NCBI RefSeq assembly: GCF_011044495.1
Contig: NZ_CP049143.1
Location: 3,782,001 to 3,846,000, forward strand
From: Roseimicrobium sp. ORNL1
Lineage (GTDB): Bacteria; Verrucomicrobiota; Verrucomicrobiia; Verrucomicrobiales; Verrucomicrobiaceae
Direction of reading: 5' to 3'
Length of the DNA stretch: 64,000 nt
The notes under the pieces are model-generated. The model ran no database searches. It was not told the origin of the DNA and was given only the letters and a program-made list of their open reading frames with translations. Shown here one piece after another: positions 36,869 through 44,091 of the stretch. Position numbers and translations under genes: made by a program. Every line of letters begins with the position of its first letter. The stretch's first letter is position 1.

Positions 36869-36996
36869 CGCAATCACCTATCACTCAAGAACATTGCCCA
36901 GGCAATCTCGTCGTCCTACATTATCAAAACACGCCCTAGTCTTTGCTCCACATTGATGAATACAGCCGTTATCTCAGAGCTGAACGATTTCGAGGC

Positions 36997-37488
36997 ATGA
37001 ATCTAAACACGCTCTCTGATTTGTATGTTCACGAACTCAAGGATCTCTATAGCGCCGAAAAGCAACTGCTGAAGGCTCTTCCCAAGATGGCAAAGGCGGC
37101 TACCAATGCCGATCTCAAAGCTGGCTTTCAGCAGCATTTGGAAGAAACCAAGGAGCATGCCGCGCGGCTAGAGAAAGTGCTGGCAGGACGCGAGGCCAGC
37201 ACGCGTGGTCCCAAATGCAAAGCGATGGAAGGACTCATCGCGGAAGGCTCCGACTTGATGGAAGAGGAAGGCGACCCCGAAGTGCTCGACGCGGGTCTTA
37301 TTGTGGCTGCCCAGAAGGTGGAGCACTATGAAATCGCGGGCTACGGCTCGGTCTGTACGTTCGCCAAACTTCTGGGAGATAAGGCGGGCCTGGAGCTGTT
37401 GAAGCTGACGATTAACGAAGAGGAATCCACGGACAAGAAGCTGACGAAACTTGCAACGTCGGTGATCAATCTTGAAGCCTCCAAGTAG
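36997..37488 (+). CDS. DUF892 ferritin-like protein (YciE/YciF family)
   Basis: The start at 36997 gives MNLNTLSDLYVHELKDLYSAEKQLLKAL, the standard opening of the family. At 163 residues it is the usual length, with a four-helix ferritin-like bundle. Candidate metal ligands are the Glu and His of HELKDLYSAE, QHLEETKEH and KVEHYEIAGY. Family members are induced under stress; the biochemical role is not firmly known. The IS5 element ends 60 bp upstream, so native regulation may be changed. A strong terminator follows. Confidence 0.93.
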   Translation: MNLNTLSDLYVHELKDLYSAEKQLLKALPKMAKAATNADLKAGFQQHLEETKEHAARLEKVLAGREASTRGPKCKAMEGLIAEGSDLMEEEGDPEVLDAGLIVAAQKVEHYEIAGYGSVCTFAKLLGDKAGLELLKLTINEEESTDKKLTKLATSVINLEASK

Positions 37489-37552
37489 ACCTGCTTCGCA
37501 CACGAGTAAGTGCATGTGCCTCGTGGAGATCATCCACCTCTAAGTTTGCTCT

Positions 37553-37590
37553 AAGCCCCTAGGCGCCTTGCGTGCCTCGGGGCTTCTTGT
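37553..37590 (+). terminator. Intrinsic terminator (possibly bidirectional)
   Basis: AAGCCCC pairs with GGGGCTT with an inner GGC/GCC stem, followed by CTTGTTTG, 65 nt after the DUF892 stop. Confidence 0.7.
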
Positions 37591-37703
37591 TTGAAAGGCG
37601 ACGGAAAGTAATCTCTGCCGAAGTAATAACCGCGATAGGTTAAATCTATATTCAACTCAAATTGCCAGAGTGGGCTTCCGCGGTAGCCTCCCCGCCCGAA
37701 AAA

Positions 37704-37949
37704 ATGGAGCCTACTGCCTCGAATCTCGAAATGTTCTATCACGCCCGATGGCGAGTGAGATTTGTACGGCATCTTGCTGAGATGCATGAGACCAACCAGC
37801 GCAGAGGGACAGAAAGCTGGTATGAGGAGAAGGCCGCTTTGCTACAACGTCTCCAACTGGCTGAGGTAGAGCTGCACCGATTTCCTGCACACTGGGAAGG
37901 AGTGTACAAAGAGGACAAAGGAGATTCTGCCCCCGGAACCCGGGTCTAG
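37704..37949 (+). CDS. HARW-family small protein, copy B
   Basis: An 81-residue protein. The start MEPTASNLEMFYHARWRVRF is supported by copy C, which begins MEPTPERIQDFRHARWKVKF. Shared later positions are HL-x2-MHE, ESW-x-EE, LLQR-x2-LAE and the RFPAHWEGVYK end (copy C: NYPKEWNDLYP). All helical, no signal peptide. It is convergent with the TPR-like gene at 37964, with stops 14 nt apart. Unknown family, four copies in this window. Confidence 0.7.
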   Translation: MEPTASNLEMFYHARWRVRFVRHLAEMHETNQRRGTESWYEEKAALLQRLQLAEVELHRFPAHWEGVYKEDKGDSAPGTRV

Positions 37950-37963
37950 CAAAGTTGACTCTC

Positions 37964-38338
37964 TCACCAAATCCTTTTTAACCCTTCATCCTGCGCCATC
38001 TCCATCCACATGCTTTCATCCAGCTCGATGCAATGGGTCGCTGAGACGGTTGCGGCGTCGAGATGTCCGGCCTGAGCCTGTAACCGCGCGAGCCTATGCC
38101 ATACTTCTGCGCGATTGGGGTACGCCGCTACAGCTTCCTCAGCCATCTGCAGCGCCTTGGTCGACAGTTGCAAGGCAGTCAGCACATCGATCCTTTTGAG
38201 TAGGACGCTTGGGAAGTTCTGGAACTGCGCTGGCAAGTCATCCAGCACCTTCCAAGCTGCAGCCCACATTTGCAGCTCGAGGTAGGCCTCTGCTTGCTTA
38301 CAAAGTTCTGAGAATGTTTTCCAATCTTGGCTCACCAC
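37964..38338 (-). CDS. TPR-like helical repeat protein
   Basis: A 124-residue protein (GTG start near 38338 preferred, because the upstream part of the frame is Arg/Ser-rich and overlaps a hairpin). Three tetratricopeptide-like repeats are visible: FSELCKQAEAYLELQMWAAAWKVL, QNFPSVLLKRIDVLTALQLSTKALQMAEEA and NRAEVWHRLARLQAQAGHLDAATVSATHCIE. TPR units mediate protein contacts. A remnant paralogue lies at 30575-30774, also near a HARW-family gene, so the two families may work together. Confidence 0.75.
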   Translation of the reverse strand: MVSQDWKTFSELCKQAEAYLELQMWAAAWKVLDDLPAQFQNFPSVLLKRIDVLTALQLSTKALQMAEEAVAAYPNRAEVWHRLARLQAQAGHLDAATVSATHCIELDESMWMEMAQDEGLKRIW

Positions 38339-38390
38339 TATCAATCGCAGGAGCCGCGGCCGATGGCTTGACGATTTCCCGTTGCAAGAA

Positions 38391-38428
38391 CAGGCCCGCC
38401 TATGCATTCGCGCAGTAGGGCGGGCCTG
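38391..38428 (-). terminator. Terminator-like hairpin
   Basis: CAGGCCCGCC and GGCGGGCCTG form a perfect 10-bp stem with an 18-nt loop, followed on the minus strand by TTCTTGC. It lies 37 nt after the stop of the gene at 38465. Confidence 0.65.
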
Positions 38429-38464
38429 TCGGAACTTGGGCACCGGGAGGCATGAGCCTCGCGG

Positions 38465-38746
38465 TTATGTGCTCTTGTTTCGCAGTCCAAGGACGGGACG
38501 GTCGTATGAGGTGGTACGAAGAATGACTTCGTCCCACGCTTCGATGACTTGTCGCAAGGCAATTCCGTGGGCCTTCAGTTCATCGCCCTTTCGCTCCTTG
38601 AGATTCCACAGTCCATCTGCCACTTGCTGAGCGGTAAGCTTCTCCCAAGTCACGATGCGGAATTCTCTCCCAGCTTCCAGCTCTGCGATGCCGCGGGCGA
38701 GCATGCCAGCGAGGATCAGGCCGTCCCACTTCGTGGCCTGCTCCAA
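38465..38746 (-). CDS. Hypothetical small protein
   Basis: A 93-residue soluble protein of no recognised family, starting MEQATKWDGLILAGMLARGIAELEAGREF. A central KLTAQQVADGLWNLKERKGDELKAHG looks helical and charged, and the end is RPVLGLRNKST. It is followed by a good terminator and divergent from the tiny VFYDDREVYGGY gene at 38821. The paired divergent layout is reminiscent of small regulatory modules, but nothing in the sequence proves it. Confidence 0.6.
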   Translation of the reverse strand: MEQATKWDGLILAGMLARGIAELEAGREFRIVTWEKLTAQQVADGLWNLKERKGDELKAHGIALRQVIEAWDEVILRTTSYDRPVLGLRNKST

Positions 38747-38820
38747 AAAGGCGCAGGCGGCGGAAGAAGTTCATGGCACATGCGTCCGGAACGCGCGGCG
38801 GTGGCGATGATTTCGGCGCC

Positions 38821-38982
38821 ATGAAACCTGATCAAGACCCTACCCTAGTAGAGCCGGGTCAGCGCCCCGAAGAACCCTCATGCACACCAGATAGCGATGG
38901 CCTTCAGGAGTTCCAGAAAGCCGTCAAATCCGGTGGCTTCACCGTCTTCTACGACGACAGAGAGGTGTACGGCGGTTACTGA
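38821..38982 (+). CDS. Tiny protein with C-terminal VFYDDREVYGGY tag
   Basis: A 53-residue acidic, Pro-rich protein (MKPDQDPTLVEPGQRPEEP) ending GGFTVFYDDREVYGGY. The last 12 residues equal those of the gene at 2864-3040, with the stop directly after the last Tyr in both. The rest of each protein is different. No signal, membrane or metal motif. A strong terminator follows 17 nt after the stop, supporting a real transcription unit. Confidence 0.65.
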   Translation: MKPDQDPTLVEPGQRPEEPSCTPDSDGLQEFQKAVKSGGFTVFYDDREVYGGY

Positions 38983-38999
38983 ACGGCTCTGAAACAATG

Positions 39000-39033
39000 C
39001 CCGCCGGCGTCTTCATGGTGCTGGCGGGTTTTC
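39000..39033 (+). terminator. Intrinsic terminator
   Basis: CCCGCCGGC pairs with GCTGGCGGG around an 11-nt loop and is followed by TTTTC, 17 nt after the stop at 38982. Confidence 0.8.
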
Positions 39034-39162
39034 TGTTTCACCGCTGGTTTGGCCAGTGGATGTCTTGGAGTCGCCACCGCAACCTGGTTGCCTGTGAGGG
39101 AGCGAATTTTTTTCCGCTCACCTGCTCATCCAAAGGCGATTAGGTGCTGATTTGGCACGGCA

Positions 39163-39450
39163 ATGGATCTCGAAACCAGAAGGAAATACAAAGCCTACAA
39201 AATCCGGGCGCTCATGGCGATTGCTGAGAATCCGTCCCATCCCCCGACAGTCGCCGAACTTGCGCAAAGGTTCGGTTGTGAGGTCGATCTTCTCGAGTCT
39301 TTTCTCCGTGAGGGCGAAGGACTTTCGCACCGGAGCCCGGCAAAGAGAAAGAAAGCCCAGCCCCGCGCTCCACGGCGGAACGACTCAGACAATGGGGCTC
39401 GCCGGGTTTTGCTTGGCATTGCGCCCTGCCCCTCTTATACGGAGTTATGA
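39163..39450 (+). CDS. Small helix-turn-helix-like protein
   Basis: A 95-residue protein: MDLETRRKYKAYKIRALMAIAENPSHPP, then TVAELAQRFGCEVDLLESFLREG, which resembles a helix-turn-helix unit (recognition helix after the GC turn), then a strongly basic tail (SPAKRKKAQPRAPRR). It may bind nucleic acid. The last codons overlap the next gene (ATGA at 39447), so the two are translationally coupled. No named family recognised. Confidence 0.6.
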   Translation: MDLETRRKYKAYKIRALMAIAENPSHPPTVAELAQRFGCEVDLLESFLREGEGLSHRSPAKRKKAQPRAPRRNDSDNGARRVLLGIAPCPSYTEL

Positions 39451-39755
39451 TCAAGGTCGAGATGTCCAGTGGCATTGGAGTCTCCCCGGAGGTGCTCTGC
39501 AACATCTGTGGAGAGCCGATATGCCATTACTCTGAGGGCATTGGTGTTTTCCAGGGCGAAGGCTCGCTCCTACGCTTCCACCACAGGAACTGTGCCTTTG
39601 GCGGGTTCACCGAACATTGGCCTTCGCTCCCTATGCTCGAGATCTTTCTCAAGACTGCTGCCCACTTGGGGATCACGCGAGATCATTGGCCCGAAGGCGT
39701 CCCTGACGAGGAAAAGATCAGCCCGCCGGGAGGTAAGAATCTCCCAACGGGCTGA
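39447..39755 (+). CDS. Small putative zinc-binding protein
   Basis: A 102-residue protein. CNICGEPICHYSEG followed later by HHRNC forms a Cys4/His-like zinc-ribbon pattern at about residues 18-50. The second half (HWPSLPMLEIFLKTAAHLGITRDHWPEG) is helical. It is coupled to the upstream helix-turn-helix-like gene by a 4-bp overlap. Its 3' end contains an inverted repeat (39720-39753). Function not known. Confidence 0.6.
   Translation: MIKVEMSSGIGVSPEVLCNICGEPICHYSEGIGVFQGEGSLLRFHHRNCAFGGFTEHWPSLPMLEIFLKTAAHLGITRDHWPEGVPDEEKISPPGGKNLPTG
39720..39753 (+). repeat. Inverted repeat covering the stop codon
   Basis: AGCCCG/CGGGCT with an inner GGGAG/CTCCC stem spans the last codons of the preceding gene. 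No T-run follows. It is a possible transcript end. Confidence 0.45.
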
Positions 39756-39877
39756 GCCGTTTGCATGGGTATGAAAACGATCCGCGCAACCGACTGCTCT
39801 ATGCTAACTGGGACGTACATTCCGTCTCCCTGAAGGAAGGTTCAGCCCCCCTTTCCGGGCAATCGATATCGCGGGCG

Positions 39878-40867
39878 CTACTTGTAGCGCTTCACAGCCT
39901 CGACCATTTCGAGCAATTCGGGAGTGAGACCTGGAGCGAACTCCTCTGGCCTTTCGGGCAAGTCCTCAATTGGCGCACCCTCGGGAGCTTCCTCCTCGGT
40001 CTCGACCTCGGTGCCATCATTGACCGGAGAGTTGCCTTGGAAGATCTTGCCCATCTCGGACCCATCGAGACGGAAGTGATGCTGCTTCAGGTGGATGCCC
40101 AGGTCCATCAGCTTCTTCACCTCGGGATACTGGGACGCGTCGAAGTTTGGAATGGGAAGGACCTTGCCCCAATTCACGCCGAGCGACTCCAGCGCCTTCG
40201 CGAACGCCAACTCATGAGCGTGATCGCGGGCGATGAGGAATGCCACAGTACTGCGAAGCGTTTTGTTGTCGGACATTTCGTAAATGCGGCACTTTTGCAA
40301 TCTGCCGGTGGACTCCAGCATGAGATTGTACATGAGGTCCAACACGAGATTGCCACTGGCATACACGTACGACCCGCTCCAAGGATTGCCCGCGGCATCA
40401 ACGGGTAATGCGCATTGCGGAGCTACAATAAAATGATGAGTGTTGGGAGCAAAGGGTGCCTCATCAAGTGGTGTAGTGCCACCTGCACCTGGTTCCTTAG
40501 GGGCCTTCTTTGCCGCAGCGCCTTTTGCCTTTGTCTTTGCGTTCTTACCCTGATACCGGGACGAGCCATCGAGCAGCAAATTGATCGTCGTGGTAATCAG
40601 TTCGACGTGGCTAATCTCTTCGATGCCTACGCCTTGAATGAGATCTTTGAACGGCTTTGCGTCTCCCCTCGCGTTGAAGCTCTGGAAGAGATATTGCATC
40701 ATCGTGCGCATTTCCCCAAACTGGCCGCCCAGTCCTTCCTGGAGGATGTTGGCCGCTGCGGGATCGGGCTCGTCTGCTGCAATCGGGTTGATCAGTTTTT
40801 GGGTGTGGAAGAACATAAGTGGACAGATATCGCTGTCGCTCCCCGTAGCGTTGTAGGGCTCCGCCAT
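39878..40867 (-). CDS. Manganese-containing catalase
   Basis: A 329-residue di-manganese catalase that converts hydrogen peroxide to water and oxygen in the cytoplasm. Typical blocks: MFFHTQKLINPI (about residue 18; possibly the true start at 40816), GGQFGEMRTMMQYLFQSF with a Glu ligand, GIEEISHVELITT (Glu and His ligands), SGNLVLDLMYNLMLE and ARDHAHELAFAKALESLG. A low-complexity Lys/Ala insertion (AKTKAKGAAAKKAPKE, about 115-130) is unusual. The acidic C-terminal tail is common in bacterial relatives. It stands alone on its strand. Confidence 0.95.
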   Translation of the reverse strand: MAEPYNATGSDSDICPLMFFHTQKLINPIAADEPDPAAANILQEGLGGQFGEMRTMMQYLFQSFNARGDAKPFKDLIQGVGIEEISHVELITTTINLLLDGSSRYQGKNAKTKAKGAAAKKAPKEPGAGGTTPLDEAPFAPNTHHFIVAPQCALPVDAAGNPWSGSYVYASGNLVLDLMYNLMLESTGRLQKCRIYEMSDNKTLRSTVAFLIARDHAHELAFAKALESLGVNWGKVLPIPNFDASQYPEVKKLMDLGIHLKQHHFRLDGSEMGKIFQGNSPVNDGTEVETEEEAPEGAPIEDLPERPEEFAPGLTPELLEMVEAVKRYK

Positions 40868-41079
40868 GATTGTCAGCTAGGGCCGCGGCGAATATCACCC
40901 TGTCCTCCAGCGTATCCGGCGGCCATCATAAAGGTCGGGGGGTCCGTCAATTCCTCGAAGCAACCGCATCCATGATAACTGTGCGCCACGATCTCTCAGC
41001 GTGGCCTGCACACTTCCATTGAGCTTGTGCAACTGCCGATGTTTTTTCGCCGGATAACATCACTTCTAGCTGCCCCCAT

Positions 41080-41412
41080 ATGCCTGACGTAAGCCTATTC
41101 ACTGCGACGGAACCCATTCCAGCAGACACTCCAGTCATCATCCGCTACTCCGTGGAAGTCGGTGGATTGCCTGTGTATAACGAGTCCTATGATGTGGACA
41201 AGCTGGCGTCCGAGGTGGCACAAGACAAGGCGCGTGCGCTCGGCTTCTGGGCACGGCGCTTGTTGGCGCCCATTGCGGTCCGCGAGCGCCCCGGTTTCAG
41301 TGCCGCCCTCACCCGGGCCATCGCGGATGGGCACGTGTGCGACTACGGGGCCGAACCCTGCGAACAGTTGGACAGTCTGGGCATTCCCAGCAAAGCCAAG
41401 TCCGTGAAGTAG
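41080..41412 (+). CDS. Hypothetical protein
   Basis: A 110-residue soluble protein: an N-terminal beta region (DTPVIIRYSVEVGGLPVYNESYDV) is followed by a helical part (KLASEVAQDKARALGFWARRLLA) and FSAALTRAIADGHVCDYG. No family recognised and no signal peptide. It lies 25 nt upstream of the PHP-domain gene in the same direction, so cotranscription is likely. Confidence 0.65.
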   Translation: MPDVSLFTATEPIPADTPVIIRYSVEVGGLPVYNESYDVDKLASEVAQDKARALGFWARRLLAPIAVRERPGFSAALTRAIADGHVCDYGAEPCEQLDSLGIPSKAKSVK

Positions 41413-41437
41413 GCGCTCAAGGAACTCATCAGCATCC

Positions 41438-42466
41438 ATGCTGTCGAACCGGGACATCTCCGAGTTATTAATTCAAGAGAGTCATGCAACCACCGGGAAG
41501 CGGAGCGACGCTTTGATGGAAGCCGCAAAAAGCGCCTACCTCTGGCCAGAGGAGGTGGCTTCGGCGTGGGCGCAGGGTCAGTCTCTGGCTGAGTTTCACA
41601 ATCTGAAAGGTTCCGCGCTACGACTGGTAGAGGGTTGGCTGGACGCTCCTCCCCAAATCACGGCGCCGGCGAAGGTGCGGCAGGATTTTATGACGATGGC
41701 GGAAGCCAAAGCGGTCCTGCACAAGCACAGGCGTCGCTCTGCGGGGCTCAAAGGAGATCTTCAGATGCATACCAAGTGGAGTGATGGGTCCGGGACCATA
41801 CTGGAAATGACTGCTGCTGCCGTGGAGCGCGGGTATGAATACATCGCGCTCACCGACCACACGGCGGGATTGACCATCGCAAATGGCATGGATGAAAGGC
41901 AGGTGGAGGCGCAGGGAGCGGAGATTGACAGGGTGAATGAGGCCCTTCAGAAAAACGGAGTGCGCTTCACTGTGCTCCACGCGGTGGAACTCAACCTTTC
42001 GGAGTCGGGAGCTGGCGACCTAAGGCCTGGCGCACTGAAGAAGTTGGACCTGGTGCTCGGCTCATTCCACAGCGGCCTGAATACAAAGAGAGACCAGACC
42101 TCCCGATATCTGGCAGCGCTCCGCAATCCCCACGTGCACATCCTTGGCCACCCTCAGACGAGACGCTGGAACAAGCGCCTCGGTTTGGAGGCTGATTGGC
42201 CCCGGGTATTTGCTGAAGCGGCAAGACTCGGCAAAGCCATTGAGGTGGATGGGTACGCCGAGAGGCAAGATTTGCGGCAAAGCCTGCTGAAGATCGCGAA
42301 GGCGGAAGGCTGCTTCATTTCGCTCGGCAGTGATGCCCATCGAGCGGAGCAGCTCGACTACATTACCTTTTCACTCGCTTCTATTTTCACGGCGGGGATT
42401 CCCCTTGCCCGCGTTCTCAATTTTTGGGATGCACGACAAGTTCTCAAATGGGCTGGAGAACGGTAA
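41438..42466 (+). CDS. PHP-domain metal-dependent phosphoesterase
   Basis: A 342-residue protein. Residues 1-90 are helical and resemble the helix-hairpin-helix part that precedes PHP domains in PolX-type proteins. The PHP domain has the metal-binding series GDLQMHTKWSDG, ALTDHTAG, HAVELNL, LGSFHSGL, HILGHPQTR, IEVDGYAE and LGSDAHR. It lacks a polymerase domain, so it is a stand-alone PHP enzyme. Family activity: phosphoester hydrolysis; the substrate is unknown. Confidence 0.9.
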   Translation: MLSNRDISELLIQESHATTGKRSDALMEAAKSAYLWPEEVASAWAQGQSLAEFHNLKGSALRLVEGWLDAPPQITAPAKVRQDFMTMAEAKAVLHKHRRRSAGLKGDLQMHTKWSDGSGTILEMTAAAVERGYEYIALTDHTAGLTIANGMDERQVEAQGAEIDRVNEALQKNGVRFTVLHAVELNLSESGAGDLRPGALKKLDLVLGSFHSGLNTKRDQTSRYLAALRNPHVHILGHPQTRRWNKRLGLEADWPRVFAEAARLGKAIEVDGYAERQDLRQSLLKIAKAEGCFISLGSDAHRAEQLDYITFSLASIFTAGIPLARVLNFWDARQVLKWAGER

Positions 42467-42506
42467 CTCCAAGCCTGCGTGTCCCCCCGAGTCCAGAAGC
42501 GTGGAC

Positions 42507-42857
42507 TCAATGAACGTCTCTACCGCTTTCGCTTTCTTCGTCGTCGCACTCATTGAGCAGCTCCTCCAAGTCCACAGTGGGCGGATAGCCAACTTCTTCG
42601 ACTTCGAAGTAAGGGTGTGCGCCTCCCTCACCCGCAAAGGCAAAAGCCATGTCTTCCCTGCTGACATTTCCCGCCTCTTCCAGACTGTTCAGTACCTTGA
42701 AAGCAAAACCTTCAAACCTCACCGCATCCGCGCCCACGCTGCATGCGCGAATCCCAGCGGCGTTCTGCTCCGTTAGTTGAGCGACCTCGCTCACGGTCAG
42801 CACCAGTCCGAAGGGGCAAAGAGCCGAAGATGGAGTTCTGATGGTCTCGAAGTACAT
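42507..42857 (-). CDS. Hypothetical protein
   Basis: A 116-residue, rather acidic protein with no signal peptide. It contains VSEVAQLTEQNAAGIRACSVGADAVRFEGFAFKVL and ends in a strongly acidic Glu/Asp-rich tail (DLEELLNECDDEESES). No family recognised. It sits 3 nt after the stop of the tiny lipoprotein gene at 42861 in the same direction. Confidence 0.5.
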   Translation of the reverse strand: MYFETIRTPSSALCPFGLVLTVSEVAQLTEQNAAGIRACSVGADAVRFEGFAFKVLNSLEEAGNVSREDMAFAFAGEGGAHPYFEVEEVGYPPTVDLEELLNECDDEESESGRDVH

Positions 42858-42860
42858 GAA

Positions 42861-43031
42861 TCACCAGGATTCGCTGTTGCGGTTTACGTCATCAACCTTG
42901 TTGGGGGCCTTCTGGCCATCTCCTCCTATGGATGACCCCTTGTGAGTTCCGGGAAGCTTGGGATTCATGTCCTGCGGTTCCTTGTCGCAAGATACAAGGA
43001 GCAGGACCGAAGCGGCGAGCAGAACTCTCAT
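42861..43031 (-). CDS. Tiny lipoprotein
   Basis: A 56-residue protein. Start MRVLLAASVLLLVSCDKEPQ (43031) gives a short signal and lipobox LLVSC, so it should be lipidated and anchored. The mature part of about 40 residues is Gly/Pro/Asn/Lys rich (LPGTHKGSSIGGDGQKAP). Such tiny lipoproteins are common and without known function. Confidence 0.6.
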   Translation of the reverse strand: MRVLLAASVLLLVSCDKEPQDMNPKLPGTHKGSSIGGDGQKAPNKVDDVNRNSESW

Positions 43032-43149
43032 GCTCATGAATCGCGCTTCCTCCGCCACACCCGTCTCCCTTATCCGCTTCTCCGGGTTTGACCTTCATCC
43101 TGCCATGTTGCGAGGATCGGCTGCGAGTGCACTGACCTTGGGCCTCCTC

Positions 43150-43353
43150 TTAACCCCAAAAATCATCAATGTCGGACCGGGTAACCGACTCAGGCGGGTC
43201 GTCGATTTCCATCACATTTCTCACCAGTTCGCCCGGGTAGTTGGCAAATGGAATGTCACCGTGGAAGAAGACAACTTTTTCTCCACGTTCATAGCGCTCG
43301 GCTTCCACGCAGGCGGAACCTGCGCCTTTCAACTGGACAAGATACAACTTCAT
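43150..43353 (-). CDS. Hypothetical small protein
   Basis: A 67-residue protein, MKLYLVQLKGAGSACVEAERYERGEKVVFFHGDIPFANYP, then a short acidic end (SDIDDFWG). It reads like a small beta-rich domain. No family recognised. It lies 12 nt after the terminator of the gene at 43448, so it has its own promoter or is weakly read through. Confidence 0.55.
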   Translation of the reverse strand: MKLYLVQLKGAGSACVEAERYERGEKVVFFHGDIPFANYPGELVRNVMEIDDPPESVTRSDIDDFWG

Positions 43354-43364
43354 AGGGATAAAAA

Positions 43365-43396
43365 ATTCGCCGTCATCCCGGAGGATGGCGGCGAAT
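43365..43396 (-). terminator. Intrinsic terminator
   Basis: On the minus strand ATTCGCCG-x-CATCC pairs with GGATG-x-CGGCGAAT (4-nt loop) and runs into TTTTTTATCCC. It is 52 nt downstream of the stop of the gene at 43448. Confidence 0.85.
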
Positions 43397-43447
43397 AGCT
43401 ACTCGGGGATGGTGTTGCGGGGATTGGAACTATGAAACTCCTAACAC

Positions 43448-43777
43448 TCAATCGTCGATTTCCACTTTGTTGATCACCTTCGAATCGCCGTCAGCAGCAT
43501 AGTGCACACGCACCGGGGCTCCGACTTTGATGCGGGTCTTCACGTCTGCATCGCTGAGCGTTTTGCCACTCTTGGTGACGTAGGTCACTTTTTCACCGTA
43601 CTTGTAGGTCACAGGTCCTGACGTCTCCTTCACAACGAAGGTGGCTCCGGGTGAGTATTCCGTGATGGTGCCAGTGCCCACAGTCGTGGAGGTGGTCGTC
43701 GTCACGGTTTTGTCATCTGCAAGGGCGGCAGTAGCGCCAATCACAGCGAATGCGAGGGTTAAGAGGATGGTCTTCAT
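43448..43777 (-). CDS. Small secreted protein
   Basis: A 109-residue protein with a clear signal peptide (MKTILLTLAFAVIGATAALADD). The mature part opens with a Thr-rich stretch (KTVTTTTSTTVGTGTITEYSPG), then FVVKETSGPVTYKYGEKVTYVTKSG and VGAPVRVHYAADGDSKVINKVEID, a small beta-barrel pattern seen in several verrucomicrobial secreted proteins with unknown role. A terminator follows. Confidence 0.75.
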   Translation of the reverse strand: MKTILLTLAFAVIGATAALADDKTVTTTTSTTVGTGTITEYSPGATFVVKETSGPVTYKYGEKVTYVTKSGKTLSDADVKTRIKVGAPVRVHYAADGDSKVINKVEIDD

Positions 43778-44091
43778 AGCGAATTGGGATTACATTCCTA
43801 ACTCGCAATTGCAGGCAATACTGCGCGTGCTCGAAAAACTTTCCGGTTATGCGACGCGTTAATTTCCTCCACCAAGTACGACTACATCCTCCGGCATTGA
43901 TGAGTAGCCAAGGCTTTCCCAGACTATCCAGGACGTGAGGCTTTCTGCACGATTTTTATAAGAGGCTGCCCTGAATAAGCCCTAGGGGTTGATACTCATG
44001 CTTTTCAACTGCCGCAATCTCAGTCAAATGCCCTCGTTGCGATTGGAAACAATCGCTCGGCATTGAAACCCACAAACAACCATACCTCACG
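43778..44091. other. Intergenic region with a paralogue remnant
   Basis: On the minus strand near 43893-43945 the frame reads KPHVLDSLGKPWLLIN, closely matching KPVLLDDQGKPWLLLTE of the 58-residue gene at 45187-45363. No start codon or full protein is present, so it is a remnant. The rest presumably holds the promoter of the outer-membrane-like gene at 44092. Confidence 0.45.

Larger units (their letters stand above)
36055..36936 (-). mobile_element. IS5-family insertion sequence
   Basis: An 882-bp element bounded by perfect terminal inverted repeats GGGCGTGTTTT (left end at 36055, right end complement at 36936). It is flanked on both sides by TA (36053-36054 and 36937-36938), which fits a 2-bp TA target duplication of the IS5/IS427 type. 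Removing it joins the flanks as CCAAC-TA-GTCTTTGC. It lies upstream of the DUF892 gene (start 36997) and may separate it from its promoter. Confidence 0.88.

Noticed and set aside
37551-37703. Minus-strand frame reading GGYRGSPLWQFELNIDLTYRGYYFGRDYFPS
   Set aside because: Looks protein-like, but it runs into the terminator at 37553-37590 and its start would overlap HARW copy B. No support for a gene.
39001-39120. Plus-strand frame starting MPAGVFMVLAGFLFHRW
   Set aside because: Starts inside a strong terminator hairpin, and its hydrophobic look follows from the hairpin and GC-rich DNA.
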